Source: Isochrysis galbana
Lineage: Eukaryota; Haptophyta; Isochrysidales; Isochrysidaceae
Length of the DNA: 64,000 nucleotides
Assembly: GCA_018136815.1 (NCBI GenBank)
Contig: CM030937.1
Coordinates: 1,626,679 to 1,690,678, forward strand
Direction: 5' to 3'
Shown: positions 1-10,793 of the stretch, one piece after another
Position numbering within the stretch: position 1 is the stretch's first letter
How the letters are laid out: each line of letters opens with the position of its first letter
Notes under the pieces: model-generated
The model's input: the letters and a program-made list of their open reading frames with translations, nothing else
What the model was told of the DNA's origin: nothing
The model's database searches: none
Translations under genes and position numbers: made by a program

Positions 1-2399
1 CGGTGCTGCCACTTGTTGCTACCTTGGCTGGAGTCGGCCGAAAGCGCCGGTTGCTGCGAGGGGGGCAACAACTTTGCTGGCACGCAGGCCTTGTGCGGTC
101 CAGGTCGCTCAGGTACCGACGGAGGATACTTGCCAGCCAGAGATGCGACCTCACTCGCCAGCCAAGAGCGCTCCGCCTGGGTGAGGGGAGAAAGATGCGG
201 GGTCTTCACGTCGTCCCAAATTGAGTATGCCCCGGTGCTGGGAGCATCTTCATCCGACATGTGTCCTGAGTGCCTAACCTCTGTGCAGTCATTCCCACCT
301 TGCAATGAAAGCTGATCAGTACTCTTGCTGCATCTCCTGGCCTCCGTGACCGAATCTGAGAGAGGAAGGTCGGGTACTGGCAGAGCTGGATGCGCCCTTG
401 AGGAACGCTGTACGGATGGTGGGTCGGATGCGCGGATGAAGCTACCGTCCTCACGAGCCAGCCACTCCTCCTCCTCCTCGACCTTGGCATGACAAAAGCC
501 TCGTGCCGCCATTTCCAGAGGATCGACTACTTTTGGCATTTCTTTGCGCGGGGCGGGCGAGGCGGCGGGGACGAGCGCGACAGCAGCTTGCTCGACTATA
601 GTAGCATATTTGCCCATCCTGTCGCGTATGTGGGCATGTTGTGGCCGGCGGAGCCACTCGCCGCTTGCAATGCGTCGAATCGCCACAGCGAGCGCGAGAG
701 CATCTGAGCGCGGAACCAAAGCTGCAGCGACACCCGCGTCGAACTGGCGATCGCCCATCGAGGCCCAGCGCACAAGCTGGTCGAACATAAAGCTGCTGTC
801 AGCGCCGATGGACGTGATGAACTTCGACCTAGCTTTCCCACCGTCCTCGTCCTCCTTGTACCTGGCCCACGAGCCTCCTCCGTAAGAGCAGTCGCCAAGC
901 TTGCCGGCGTACGAGACTACCGGGCCTCCCGTCGCACGATCCACGCGCATCACTTCGACAAGTTTCATCACAACGGACAGCTCTTTGTGCTCGCGCCTCC
1001 TCTCGCCGAGTGCGCCGCCAACACCGAACGCGACGTACCCCAGATCCATCGCTTCCTCGATGTCGGCAAACTTTTCCACCTCGGATGCCATGCATGTGCA
1101 CGACGAGAAAATCTCCTTGAACCTGTCCAGCCGACCGGAGTCTTGGCGCGCCATGCTGACCTCATCGAGCAGCCCGACGTCACTTAGCATCTGCTTGAAC
1201 GTGGCCGAACCATACGCATCCGTGAGGATGGAAGCATTCGATGTGGTCGCCCAAAAGAGTATGGTCCACATTAAGGATGAGACGGGAACGGTGGTGTCCA
1301 ACTCGGAGAAGAGGGCCATGAAGGCCATCGGCCCTTCGTGAGCGGACGTGCCGATGAGCTCCTGGGGCCGACCTAGTGGCGCGAGCACGCGCGCGGCGAG
1401 GCATGAAGACGTGGTAAACTCATGCCCCCAAAGCGTGGACAGGTACATGTGCTGAAGCAAATGGAAGGGTGCCGATGGCGCCCGGCGGCCTGAGAAGAAG
1501 CTGACCCTGCCGCGCTTGGGTCCATGCACTCTGCGTTCAACCTGGTGGGCCCAGAGCGCAAAGGAGATGAGTGCCTCCGTGTTCCAGCCCACAGCCCCGT
1601 TCTTGGAGCGAGCATTGACTTCGTCAGTCATGAACTGGCAAATGCACTGCAGAATGGCGGTCTCTACAAAGGTGACGCGCCACCATGGCCCGCGGGCGAG
1701 CACGACGGCCTGACGACCGTAGATGACAACCTTCACCTCGCAGTGCGTGCTGTTGGAGAACTCCGCGCCTGGCGGCAGCAGCGTGAAGAGCCTTGAGCCG
1801 TCAAGCGCGGCGATCCACTCCTCGCTCATGCAGCCCAAGGACTCCTCGATCTGGCCAATCCTAGTGCACCGAGAGGCCAGCAGCAAGCGGAGCGTCTGCG
1901 CGCGGAAGCACCGCGCGCCAACGGCGGCAAGCGCCGCGCGAAACTTCGCGTCACACTGAGTGTACGAGCCCGAACCAGCGGGCACGGCGTTGGCGTCCAG
2001 ATCGAGCACGCACAAGGTGCGCGTGTCGCCCTCTCGCGAGGTGAACTGCGGCCTCACGCGCAGGTGAGTCTGGAATGTGGAGAGCGGGCCTTGTGCGACG
2101 TCGTCGGTGCAGCGGGCGTAGATGTACTGCACCCGCGACATGACCAGCTTGTAGTAGTCGTTAAAGTCTGTCGCCTCGTACTGGGAGAGCAGCGGCAGCT
2201 TGGAGGCGTAGGCTCTGGCCCACGCGGCAAAGTGGCAGACAAAGGCACGGGCGGTGTGTGGCTGGTTGGAGAGGCCGGCGGATGCAAGGAGCTTGGGGCT
2301 GATCTCGAATGGCTCGCCATCGGATGGTAGTGCGTGTACTGCCTCCAGCAGCGCAGAGAGATGGGGTGAGCTCGTGGGAGGCGGCGGGGAGGCGGCCAT
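1..2399 (-). CDS. Nicotinate phosphoribosyltransferase (PncB/NAPRT family) with long C-terminal extension, 3' partial
   Basis: One uninterrupted frame of 799 codons reads leftward from ATG at 2399-2397 and runs off the window without a stop, so the C-terminus is missing. The family makes nicotinate mononucleotide from nicotinate and PRPP, the first step of the Preiss-Handler route to NAD. Seen in the translation: an N-terminal YEATDFNDYYKLVMSR block matching the family's 'TDxYKLxM' opening; GPWWRVTFVETAILQ, like the GPWREVxLxEVPLL segment; SGRRA (FGTRRxF-like); GTSAHEG; QDSGRLDRF, like the RxDSGDP phosphate site; and GVGGALGE...VMKLVEV, like the GIGTxL...IVIKLVE strand. The catalytic part spans about residues 45-500; about 300 further residues look low in conservation and are acidic or Ser/Pro-rich. 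Single exon. The start is the first ATG of the frame and precedes all conserved blocks. Family call is firm; the extension's role is unknown. Confidence 0.85.
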   Translation of the reverse strand, partial: MAASPPPPTSSPHLSALLEAVHALPSDGEPFEISPKLLASAGLSNQPHTARAFVCHFAAWARAYASKLPLLSQYEATDFNDYYKLVMSRVQYIYARCTDDVAQGPLSTFQTHLRVRPQFTSREGDTRTLCVLDLDANAVPAGSGSYTQCDAKFRAALAAVGARCFRAQTLRLLLASRCTRIGQIEESLGCMSEEWIAALDGSRLFTLLPPGAEFSNSTHCEVKVVIYGRQAVVLARGPWWRVTFVETAILQCICQFMTDEVNARSKNGAVGWNTEALISFALWAHQVERRVHGPKRGRVSFFSGRRAPSAPFHLLQHMYLSTLWGHEFTTSSCLAARVLAPLGRPQELIGTSAHEGPMAFMALFSELDTTVPVSSLMWTILFWATTSNASILTDAYGSATFKQMLSDVGLLDEVSMARQDSGRLDRFKEIFSSCTCMASEVEKFADIEEAMDLGYVAFGVGGALGERRREHKELSVVMKLVEVMRVDRATGGPVVSYAGKLGDCSYGGGSWARYKEDEDGGKARSKFITSIGADSSFMFDQLVRWASMGDRQFDAGVAAALVPRSDALALAVAIRRIASGEWLRRPQHAHIRDRMGKYATIVEQAAVALVPAASPAPRKEMPKVVDPLEMAARGFCHAKVEEEEEWLAREDGSFIRASDPPSVQRSSRAHPALPVPDLPLSDSVTEARRCSKSTDQLSLQGGNDCTEVRHSGHMSDEDAPSTGAYSIWDDVKTPHLSPLTQAERSWLASEVASLAGKYPPSVPERPGPHKACVPAKLLPPSQQPALSADSSQGSNKWQH

Positions 2400-2735
2400 C
2401 ATCCCGGGGCTCCGAGAGAGGAGAGAGAGCAGAGAGAAGGGGAAGAGAGGGAAGGGGGAGACAGGGAGAGGAGATGGAAAAGAAGGAGAGAACTAGCGAG
2501 GGAAGAGGAAGAGAGAAGAGGGAGGCAGGAAAGACCGACAACAGGGGGATACTCGAGGGGAAAACAGCAGTGATGCGAGGAAGAGAAGAAAAGAGAGGAG
2601 AGATGAAGGGAAAGGAGAGCCTCAAGAGAGCAAGAGAGAGAGAGACGAGAGAGAGAGTACGCGAGTTGATTGAGAGTGAGAGGGAGAGTGGGGGGAGGGG
2701 GTAAAGTTTACTGGGTAGCCTCTCGACGAGAGGGG
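2400..2735. repeat. Purine-rich GA tract upstream of the NAPRT-like gene
   Basis: Irregular GAGAGA/GGAGA purine-rich sequence immediately 5' of the start codon on the template side, so the sense strand carries a polypyrimidine leader. Similar CT-rich leaders precede several other genes in this window, for example those starting at 30779 and 43448. It could be 5' UTR or core-promoter sequence. Confidence 0.6.
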
Positions 2736-5399
2736 CGGGGGGGAGGAGGCGATGCACGGCAGGTAGAGCCCTGGAGCTAAAGATAGATCAGGGATGTTTG
2801 GACGTTTGGACGAAATGAACGGAAGCACAGGAGTTTTCTTGTATGATGTGCGAGATCTAAGCTTGAGAGGGGCAACGCCTTCTAGCGGTCTTTCGGTCTT
2901 TCGGAGAGCGTGGTTCCCTTTGCGATGTTATCCTTCGTCTGCACAATGCTCCTATCTATCACTGGGCCCCAATGGGTTGGGGCTAAACATGGTACCCTCG
3001 CCGAGAGGCGAGAGGGATTTGTCTCTTGTCTCTTGTCTCCCTTTCGCGCGCGTGTCTAAGCCACGGTGCCATAATACCTTCAGGGGGCCTAGTGTATTAT
3101 GTATTATATGTATTAATAATAATAAAATCTTCTTATTCTTAAAAGTCCCCGCTACATGTGCGGCGTGCGGCGTGAGGCAGTGTGCAGTGTGCAGTGTGCT
3201 AGTGAACCTCCCTACTACCCAAACATCCAAACCTAACCCCTGTCAACCCCCTCCCCCTTCCCCAGTTCTCTCTTTAGCGGAGAACCTGGAAGCTGGTTCC
3301 GGGGAGGCCGCGCGTAGAGGTGGGGGAGGCTGGGTTAAAAAAAACTCTTGTTGATCCGGAGGCCCACATTTTTTATCGTCGGACCGGGGGAAGATTTCCC
3401 CTCGTCCCTCTCCCCGCTCTAATCCGAATCCGAGGCAGAGCGATGGCGACCGACCCGCCTGACAGGCCGACCTTCGACCTTCGCCGCGCTCCAGCGAGAG
3501 CACGGCGGCGGTCAGCCCCCTCTTGTCGCTGGTGTTCGGACTGAATGGTCCGAAGACACCAGACGGCTGTCTCACCGGCGTTTCGTGCCACCTCACTCGG
3601 CCGATTTGCCGATTTCTGCTTCACCTGCCCACGCAGCATGGCCGCCAGCCCCACCCCACACGACTTCCAACCCCAACCTGAGGAGGATGACACCGGCTTG
3701 CCTACGCGCTCCTACGCGCAGAACCCCATCCACACTATTGGTACGCTTCCTCCCAACCCCGCAGACTACCCACCCGCGCGCTCGGGAATCGTGGCGAGCA
3801 TTGCCATACAGCCCTCTTCGCGCGCTGCGCTGCCACCGCAGGACTTACTGTGCCATCCACCGAGGCGGTCGCCAAGTGCATCGCGTTCGCGGACTCGTTG
3901 ACGCCGGGGCAGCGCAGACTCTTAAGATACTTCTTGGCCGTCCAGCACGAGCCTCTTCGCACCAAGCGCGCCCGGTCGCGTTCGAAAGTTGGGCACTCCA
4001 GCCCATTCGGCCGGGTGACGTTAGCGTAGTTGTCGGCGCCACACACGGCCACTACGGCGCGATGCGCGCGGGCGGCACGTTAACGTTAACGTTGACGCGG
4101 TTTCTGCGCCAAGGCCGATATTCGACAAGGTGCGCGAGGGTAGAGTGGGCAATTGGCTCGGCCACTAGGGCAGCATATCTTGATTTGACGTTATGCGCTG
4201 TCACTAGTTGAAGTGGATGAACAAAGAAGTCCATGCGGCCCGCCCGGTAGCGGTGCCAAGTTAGCTGCTCTGGACCTCGGTGACTAGCGGTTCACGTGAG
4301 CGTCTTGAGTTTTGTGACACTTTTGTGCACATTGAAGTCCAATTTACCAGTATGGCTTATGGTCCAGTGTGCATAGAACCAGGCCTTGTGGACCGAGTGA
4401 GTTGGCGTCACAAATTTCCTCGTCATTCGATGTTTGTGCCTCGCATGAAGGGCCTCACCAAAAATATACCGGAGGGGGGCCCGACTGTATTTCGAGCTCC
4501 GTCGCTCGAAGGCCCGAAATTCGGTAATTTTTTGAAAATTTCGCCGGAGAACCCCCTTTTTTTTTGTTGATCCATCCTACCGGAACCCTTACGGAGCTTG
4601 CTTAGCTCTTCAATCTCCCATTGTAGCCGGTGCCCTCCGCGCCTCCATAGTGGATAGTGGCCCCTAGTGAGTGACCGGGCTTATCTAAGTGGGCGCGTTG
4701 GCATGTCAGCTGTCGGAAGGAAGGGCTCGAAAGCTGGGGCGTGTGTTGTGTGCTGACACGTCTGCCCTTTGGGGACGGGAGAGGATGGGGTTCCAGCACA
4801 AACGGCAAACGGAAAATAACGGATCTGGAAACCAAATAAAACGGAAAACCATGCTGGAGCAGCAAACATCAACATATAACATCAAGGAAATAGCGCATAA
4901 CCGCGAGTTATTTTCATTTTCGTTTTTTCTACTGCGAGCGTGTAGGGCCTGAGAGGATTCGATGCAGCTGGGTCTTGCTCAGAGTTCAGCGCGTCCTCTA
5001 CGACGATTGTGAAATAAACGATAACTACTACTAACGGAAGACCATGGAAAGCGTGCGGAAAGCGGGAAGCATGCACAGCTCTGCGCCAAGCAATGAGCGG
5101 AAAGCAAACCGAGGCTTTGATAACAAAGCAAGCCCTTATTGGCATAACAACTTGAATGACATTTCTTTCTATTTTCATGCTTGGCGATAAAGCTGCGCCA
5201 GCTGTCTCGCATATGCTTGGGTGAAGTTGCTCGGATTCGGCTAGCGTTTGATTTGGCTGACAAAGCACAATTGCGGTCTCAAGCGAGCCTTGTGGTGGTG
5301 CAACATATGGCCTCTTTAGTTTGACCTAAGGTGAGCAATTGGAATTGACAGCTATCGCACCAACACCCCTCTGCTCCTTCTGTGACCTAGTTCGAGCAC
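2736..5399. other. Intergenic region with one weak coding-like stretch
   Basis: No recognisable gene. From ATG 3638 a short frame reads MAASPTPHDFQPQPEEDD, and near 3840-4026 another frame reads TVPSTEAVAKCIAFADSLTP then GQRRLLRYFLAV before a stop. The two frames differ, and candidate GT-AG introns between them are only about 24 nt, so I cannot assemble a gene. AT-rich patches lie at 3080-3140. The stretch 4460-4570 has the character of a dispersed repeat. Confidence 0.3.
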
Positions 5400-6818
5400 T
5401 TAGAGCTCATCATGCATTCCATGCGCATCCTGCTCATCTTCGCCTCCTTGTGCATCCTCAATGGCTTGCTCGAATGTGCTCAGTAAACGGGCAATTATCT
5501 GATGACCCCTGGCGGTGGCGAGCATGAATGGCGTCATGCCGTCTTCATCCTTCGCAGCCACCGAGGCTCCTCGTAGGCCAAGCAAGCGCACCACCCGTAA
5601 ATGGCCCCCAACGGCTGCAGCGTGTAAGGCTGTCCCGCCATTCTTGGAGCGTGCATCGGCTCTAGCGCCGGCGTCAAGCAGCATTTCAGCTATCTTTGCG
5701 TGTCCTAGCCCAGCTGCATAGTGTAGCGGGGTGGCCCCATTTCTTGCGCGGGCACCAAGCACCTCTGGTTCACTATTGCGACGTAACAATTCTTTTACCG
5801 CGGTCTCATCTCCCGTCGATGCGGCAAAATGAAGTGGTGTCGTCTGAAGATCATCTATCAACACAGCAACACCTAGTGTGGTCTCCGCAAAGTTCATCGT
5901 TGCATGTGGTAGCATATCAGGCACCCACAACACGTCTCCAGCGCGCTGTGTGCATTGCCATAGGTATTCGGACCAGTCCTCGGGAAGCCCGTTCCGTGCC
6001 GCCCATGGTGTTGCCTCAAAATTTATCCAAGCCATGGACGTTGCCGAGTGTGGTTTTTTTATGTACCAATGCTTGATGCCAGAGGCAAGGCTGAACAAAG
6101 TCGGCCCATGCGAATGAAAAGGCCGGCCATTATGCCATGAGCCAGCACTGAGAAGGGTCCGTCCCCGAGCAGATTTAGGGATGGTGGCAAAACCGACATC
6201 TCGCGCAATCATCATGCGGGAATACAGGTCACTGATAGATTGGGAGCTTTGTGCAATAGCAGTGTCGCTAGCGTCCCAAAATACATATGCGCTCCTTTCT
6301 AGGCTCCTATTGGAAACTTTCCAAATGTACTCGTTGAGCGTCATTATCGACTCCCGCTTTTGATCTCCCCTGTACACACCACCCTCGAGTACCACCTTGA
6401 CATCTTGATTGCCGTGCGACCTCAGCAGGTCGTCTTGAAGTGACACTGAACTGAATTTGAGCAATCTAGGGGCCGTCGCACCGAGAAGAGAAGAGGCAAT
6501 CGCCGACGGATCGAGAGCACTCGCGTCAATCTGCTCGATGTTGCACTCAGATGGCGCGCATCGGCCACATGCGCGAGGGCAAAGCTCAGCAATCTCCTTC
6601 TCGAAGGTGGCGGAAGGCGGTCTGCTCCACACCTCTGCAAACGTCGAGGCGCAGGCGCCCAAGCCGGCGAGTGCAGAGCAGTCCAACGTTGGCGCCGGGC
6701 ATCCGTCCTCAGCGCACTCCCACGGTCCTTCGTCCTCACACGTGGCCCCGGCGCAGGCCGCCATACCGAGCAGGGCGAGCCGTCGCGTCAGCATATGCCC
6801 GCTGGTGGCTTGCTTCAC
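5400..6818 (-). CDS. Secreted/lumenal cupin (JmjC-like) protein with ShKT-type N-terminus and C-terminal ankyrin repeats
   Basis: Single exon, 472 aa. The N-terminus (residues about 9-26, LTRRLALLGMAACAGA) looks like a signal peptide, with M9 an equally likely start. Cysteines 47, 56, 80, 84 and 87 (CSALAGLGAC...LCPRACGRC) resemble a ShK-type six-cysteine domain, common in algal extracellular or ER oxygenases. Residues about 140-320 form a cupin/JmjC fold: W-HNGRPFHSHGPT supplies a His-x-His pair (H235, H237), and GDVLWVPDMLPHATMNF supplies the distal His (H305). These are the usual Fe(II) ligands of Cupin_8/JmjC hydroxylases; the usual His-x-Asp is here His-x-His. Residues about 326-450 carry three to four ankyrin repeats (TPLHFAAS, TPLHYAAGLGH, TALHAAAVGGH, TPFMLATARGH). 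An inferred role is 2-oxoglutarate-dependent hydroxylation of a secreted or ER client. A complete transposon lies 80 bp upstream. Confidence 0.8.
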   Translation of the reverse strand: MKQATSGHMLTRRLALLGMAACAGATCEDEGPWECAEDGCPAPTLDCSALAGLGACASTFAEVWSRPPSATFEKEIAELCPRACGRCAPSECNIEQIDASALDPSAIASSLLGATAPRLLKFSSVSLQDDLLRSHGNQDVKVVLEGGVYRGDQKRESIMTLNEYIWKVSNRSLERSAYVFWDASDTAIAQSSQSISDLYSRMMIARDVGFATIPKSARGRTLLSAGSWHNGRPFHSHGPTLFSLASGIKHWYIKKPHSATSMAWINFEATPWAARNGLPEDWSEYLWQCTQRAGDVLWVPDMLPHATMNFAETTLGVAVLIDDLQTTPLHFAASTGDETAVKELLRRNSEPEVLGARARNGATPLHYAAGLGHAKIAEMLLDAGARADARSKNGGTALHAAAVGGHLRVVRLLGLRGASVAAKDEDGMTPFMLATARGHQIIARLLSTFEQAIEDAQGGEDEQDAHGMHDEL

Positions 6819-6898
6819 GCCGCTCTCCTCCCGCCTCCGGCCGGCAGCGCCAGCCGACCGACGACCATCTCAGAGTGAAGTAAAGTATTCATAGAGTA

Positions 6899-9466
6899 CT
6901 CTAGAGGCTATCGCTCCTCATCCAACAACGTTTTTTGTTAGGTAGCCTAAAATGCTAAATTAAAGGCTCTAAAGCCATCCAAGGCAATGGTAGGCAGGAT
7001 ATGGACACTCTGCACGCCGAGGTGCCATTTTTTTTCAAGTTATGAAGCCCCACGCCCGTTTCTTGAAAGCACGAACACGAACACGCACCAGACGCAATGC
7101 TTCTCTCCCAACACAGGCGCACTCACGCACAATCCTCACCCATGGGAGCCTCAAAAACCACCTCTTGGGCGTGTTGCTCGCTCGATCCTGCCCCCCTACT
7201 ACGAATGGCCACACATGCCCTGACCTTACACACTCCCTTCTTCGGCCCACACTGCGGGCAACGCTTCCAACTGGACCAGGGGCACGGGTCAACTGCGCAC
7301 GAGCAAACCAATTCGCAAGCGGAGAAAGCGGCGGCTCGAGCACGCAACAGCTCTGCGCCATCCACAGCTCGATCCAACCGTGCCTGCTTCTTCTGGAGAG
7401 CCTTGTTGGCGGCCTCGCGATCTTCTTGCACCCTCTTTTGCTTCTCAGCCCTGAGGTCTCGGAGGGTCACGGATCCTGACAGCTCAAAGAGTCGTGCGCG
7501 CTTACGTGTTGGGGCCCCATCGTCACCATCGCCATCATCAGCACCGTCATCGGCTATGACGGTGGCGGCGACAGACGGCTGGCTGCTGGAGCACGACAAA
7601 ACGCCGCCACGAACATGGTCATAGGGAGCTTGGGCTCGTTCCTCCATCTTGCGTGCATAGGCCTCCAACTGCGCCATCTTCGCCTCAGCGGCGGCGAGGG
7701 ATCCACTGCGCACCCCCGGCGGCGTCTTCTTGGCTTCCGCCAGCGTTGACGGACCTGGAGACGACAAGGCTCCTCCCTTTTGTGCCGCTTCGGCCATCTC
7801 GCGTGCTTGATCCAAGAATTCCGAGCGGTCGATAAAATCTGGATTGAACTTGTTGCCGGCGATCCCCACACGCCGCCAAGCGTTGATGATGTCGAACGTA
7901 TCTGCCCAAGTAAACCACATGCCGGGGAGACCGAGGGTCTTGTTGCCATCCAAGATGTCGAGGAACTCCTTCAGACCGAGACTGGAGAGCTCTTTGCCGT
8001 GATGAGCAAGGTATGCAGCCTTATACGCGTCGCGGGCCTTGTTGTACGCACGGTGAAACGCGGAGTTGTACTGGTCGAGCGCTTGCAAAAAACCTGAGGT
8101 GCCGGGCTCCTCGGTGAAGAGACGGATGCCAAAGTTGTTGGCCTGGCCGTGAGCGGCGTCGAGGATCTCGTCGCTAAAGCGCGAAGCATGGTTGTCGAGA
8201 GCTAAGGTTACTGGGCGCATGATAGGCTCTTTGCCTGCGGCGACTTCCGCATCGCTGCGCTCCGTGATCCATTCGCTGAGCTTCGCAAAGTACTCCGCGA
8301 AAGTCTTCTCTGTCTGCATTCCTTCTGCAGCATGGGACAGTAGGAGTGAGAGAGTTTGCCGGTGAGCCAAGTCGACTGGATTGTCCGCGTCAAAGCACCG
8401 TGCGCCCGGCGGTGGCTCGGTGACCAAATCTTGCGTCGCCCACTTGCGCTTGGTCACAATCTGCACGCCGTAGTTCCAACCCGACAAGTCCCAACACATC
8501 ATGACGGTCATCGTCTCCTTGTTGCTCCCTAACGCCTGCCGCACGAACTTTCCCTTACGCTTCGCCACTTTGGCACGTCGACCTTTCTGAGGGAGGTCGA
8601 GAGGTTGAGGAGTTTCGTCGCAATTTAGTAGACGCCGAGGGTCTTTAATAACCTGCGACAGCAGCACGCGTGTGGCGTGAATGAAAAAATTAGGATCGGT
8701 CGGCATGCTCACACGCGTATCATGCTGCTCACCTTAGTCTCAGGGTCTAGGATGCCCGCGTCGATGAGCTCGGCCTCCAACCCAAACTTGCCGTAGAAGT
8801 GGTTGTGAACAACAGCGTCGGTCCTCTTTCTTGATCTGCGCTCCTCCTCCGCCCGAGACACGCCTTCGTCGATGAGGAGCCCATGCGCTCGCCACCACGG
8901 GTAGATCCTTTGGAAGAACCTGTGAGCAAGGTCGTCGGGGCAGTTGACGATATCTTGCTCGGCCCTGGTGAGAGGAATGCTGCCGAAGCCGTACTTCTTG
9001 GCCTTGTTGAATGACGCGCGCGCGCGCAACATCTCCCGGATCTTGACGGAGATGTCATGTCGGTTACGTGGCTCCTGTGCGTCCGCGCACTGGATGAGCC
9101 ACTTGCCCAACTTCATCCTCTCGGCGTTCGTCAACACCTGCGAGTGGTGGTCACGGATGAATTTATCGGTCACGGCCGTCTTGGAGAGCGCCTGGCGTAT
9201 CTTCCCCTCGGTGGCCTTGGGGAACTTGCCCGAGCGAACCGCAAGACGAGCGCTCTCGCCCGTCGCACGGCAATGCTCCACCGCCTTGCGGACGTCTTCG
9301 AGGACGGCGAGCCGCTCCTTTGCCTGTATGTCGCGCGCCGACTTCGAGTACCCACCTGGGGGCCCCTTGGTGGCCGCTGCATGCCCTGGGGAGGCCCCAG
9401 GCGCCATCGGCGCGTGCGCGTGCTGGCTGCGAAGCGCTGCTGCCTGCGAAGCGATAGCCTCTAGAG
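6899..9466 (-). mobile_element. Complete pogo/Tc1-type DNA transposon (17-bp TIRs, TA duplication)
   Basis: A perfect inverted pair CTCTAGAGGCTATCGCT sits at 6899-6915 and, reversed, at 9450-9466, each flanked outward by TA (6897-6898 and 9467-9468), the target duplication expected of Tc1/mariner/pogo elements. The 2,568-bp interior is filled by one transposase gene with a host-style intron. Matching ends, an intact frame and the TA flanks indicate a complete and probably young copy. The insertion target is a TACTC/GAGTA-rich patch 80 bp upstream of the cupin-ankyrin gene. Confidence 0.88.
7123..9407 (-). CDS. DDE_1/pogo-type transposase, two exons
   Basis: Proposed structure: exon 1 9407-8733 and exon 2 8652-7123, with an 80-nt GT-AG intron (AAG^GTGAGC ... 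CTGTCGCAG^GTT) whose removal joins two frames in phase to 734 aa. Unspliced, the frames are separated by TGA with an ATG just after it, so two overlapping ORFs is the alternative reading. Exon 1 has helix-turn-helix character (psq/CENP-B-like: LTNAERMKLGKWLIQCADA, then FFQRIYPWWRAHG). Exon 2 carries the catalytic triad blocks LLNCDET, TLALDNHAS and FLQALDQYNSAF, i.e. a DDD-type pogo/Tigger core. The C-terminus has a Cys cluster (CSCAVDPCPWSSWKRCPQC) that could bind zinc, preceded by a basic/coiled stretch. It binds the terminal repeats and catalyses cut-and-paste transposition. No disabling mutation was seen. Confidence 0.85.
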
Positions 9467-10314
9467 TAGGAGTACTCCAGAGTAAATATGTTCGAGTTTT
9501 CTCGTCCGTGCTTGTTTAAGCCTAGTGCTGAGGGACCGAAGCCTTCGACCTTCGACGGCAACGGAGCCCCTCCCCCGCGATGGGAGTGTGCGTGGTTGGC
9601 GCATGGCTCGTCCGGTGTACAAGTCTCTCTTTTAAAAAATAGTCTGGCTGTCGTTTCGTCGTTTCTGTTTCTGGGACGGTGTGTGCATGTTTCATGTTTC
9701 GCCATGGCCGCCTTTAGCCTTTACCTTTACCCGAGCGAACGTGTTCCTCGGTCGAGTTCGACATTTTTTGTGAGTGGCGTGCATGTGGCTAGGTGTGCTA
9801 GATGACAAGATGCTCTGCAAGACTTATACAATTCTTAACTCGTTATACTTCCGGGCCTGCTCGCGAGAGCTCTGGATTCTGCATGGCCACCACTTCCAGG
9901 CCATTCGTCGGCCGATCGCGGGCGATCGGACGTCGCGGAAGCTCCGCGTTTCTAATAGTGATGCGCCCTACATTCACTACTCTGCTACTCTGATTCCCTC
10001 CCGTGAGCGCCCGCCTCAATCTCCCAAAATAGCCCGCCACGCGCGGGGGAAGGGAGGGGGGTCCCTCACCGACGCCATTGCCCTTCGTGGGGCGGGAGGG
10101 GGTCGTTCGGAGGGGGGAGGGAGTTGCCGGGGCAGGTAGGCGGGGACCCTAAGGAATCCTTGGACACCCAGGGGAGGTCGAAAACAGTGGTTAAAATGAG
10201 TGAGTGACCGGGCTATAAGAGATATGAGAGATACTCAAACGCTACTCTAGGAGTACGCGGCTATTCTGGTAGAGTAGAGCTAGAGTAGGAGTAGGAGTAG
10301 GGAGTACTCTAGAG
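9467..10314. other. Intergenic region, TACTC/GAGTA-rich at its right end
   Basis: No gene recognised. 10220-10314 is dense in TACTC, GAGTA and CTAGAG motifs (for example GAGTAGGAGTAGGGAGTACT), the same sequence type that surrounds the transposon at 6890/9470 and the MITE at 50040-50090 and 50400-50520. Confidence 0.5.
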
Positions 10315-10594
10315 TACAAGTAGGTGGTACAAAAAATAGTCGAACGCGAACGCAACTCAAACTTTTTGACCGTTTGAACACAGTCAACTACCTACTACTC
10401 CCTTGACCCCCAAAGTGAACACTGTGAAAAACACTGATAATTTTCCTCGCGCCGCGTACACGCGGCGCTCAACACCTCGCGGCTGTGCCGTGAACACACC
10501 CAACTCAAGGCGCGCGACAATGAACACCCGTCAACTACATACTCACCCCCCCTAAAAAAGTCAACGCGCGTATTATTTTTACCACCTACTTGTA
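10315..10594. mobile_element. MITE copy 1, TIR TACAAGTAGGTGGTA
   Basis: TACAAGTAGGTGGTA at 10315-10329 is repeated in reverse at 10580-10594. If the outer TA is the target duplication, the TIR proper is 13 bp. The 280-bp interior (TCGAACGCGAACGCAACTC, TTTTTGACCGTTTGAACA, TTGACCCCCAAAGTGAACA) matches 50104-50383 in the opposite orientation, so this is a dispersed non-autonomous element. It ends 199 bp before the BTB gene start. Confidence 0.75.
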
Positions 10595-10793
10595 GTGAAC
10601 GACACGAGAAAGAGACGAAGACGACCAAGGGCTTGCTCGCTCCCACTTCTCACTTCTCTCTTCTCCTTTTTTCTCTCTTCTTCTCTCTCTCGCCTCGCTC
10701 GAACGCCGTCTCCTCTCGCGCCTCTCTTCTTCATCTGTTCAAAAGGGGCCGAGCGAGCGTGCTGGTTCGCAAGGAGACCAGGCAGCCCCACAG

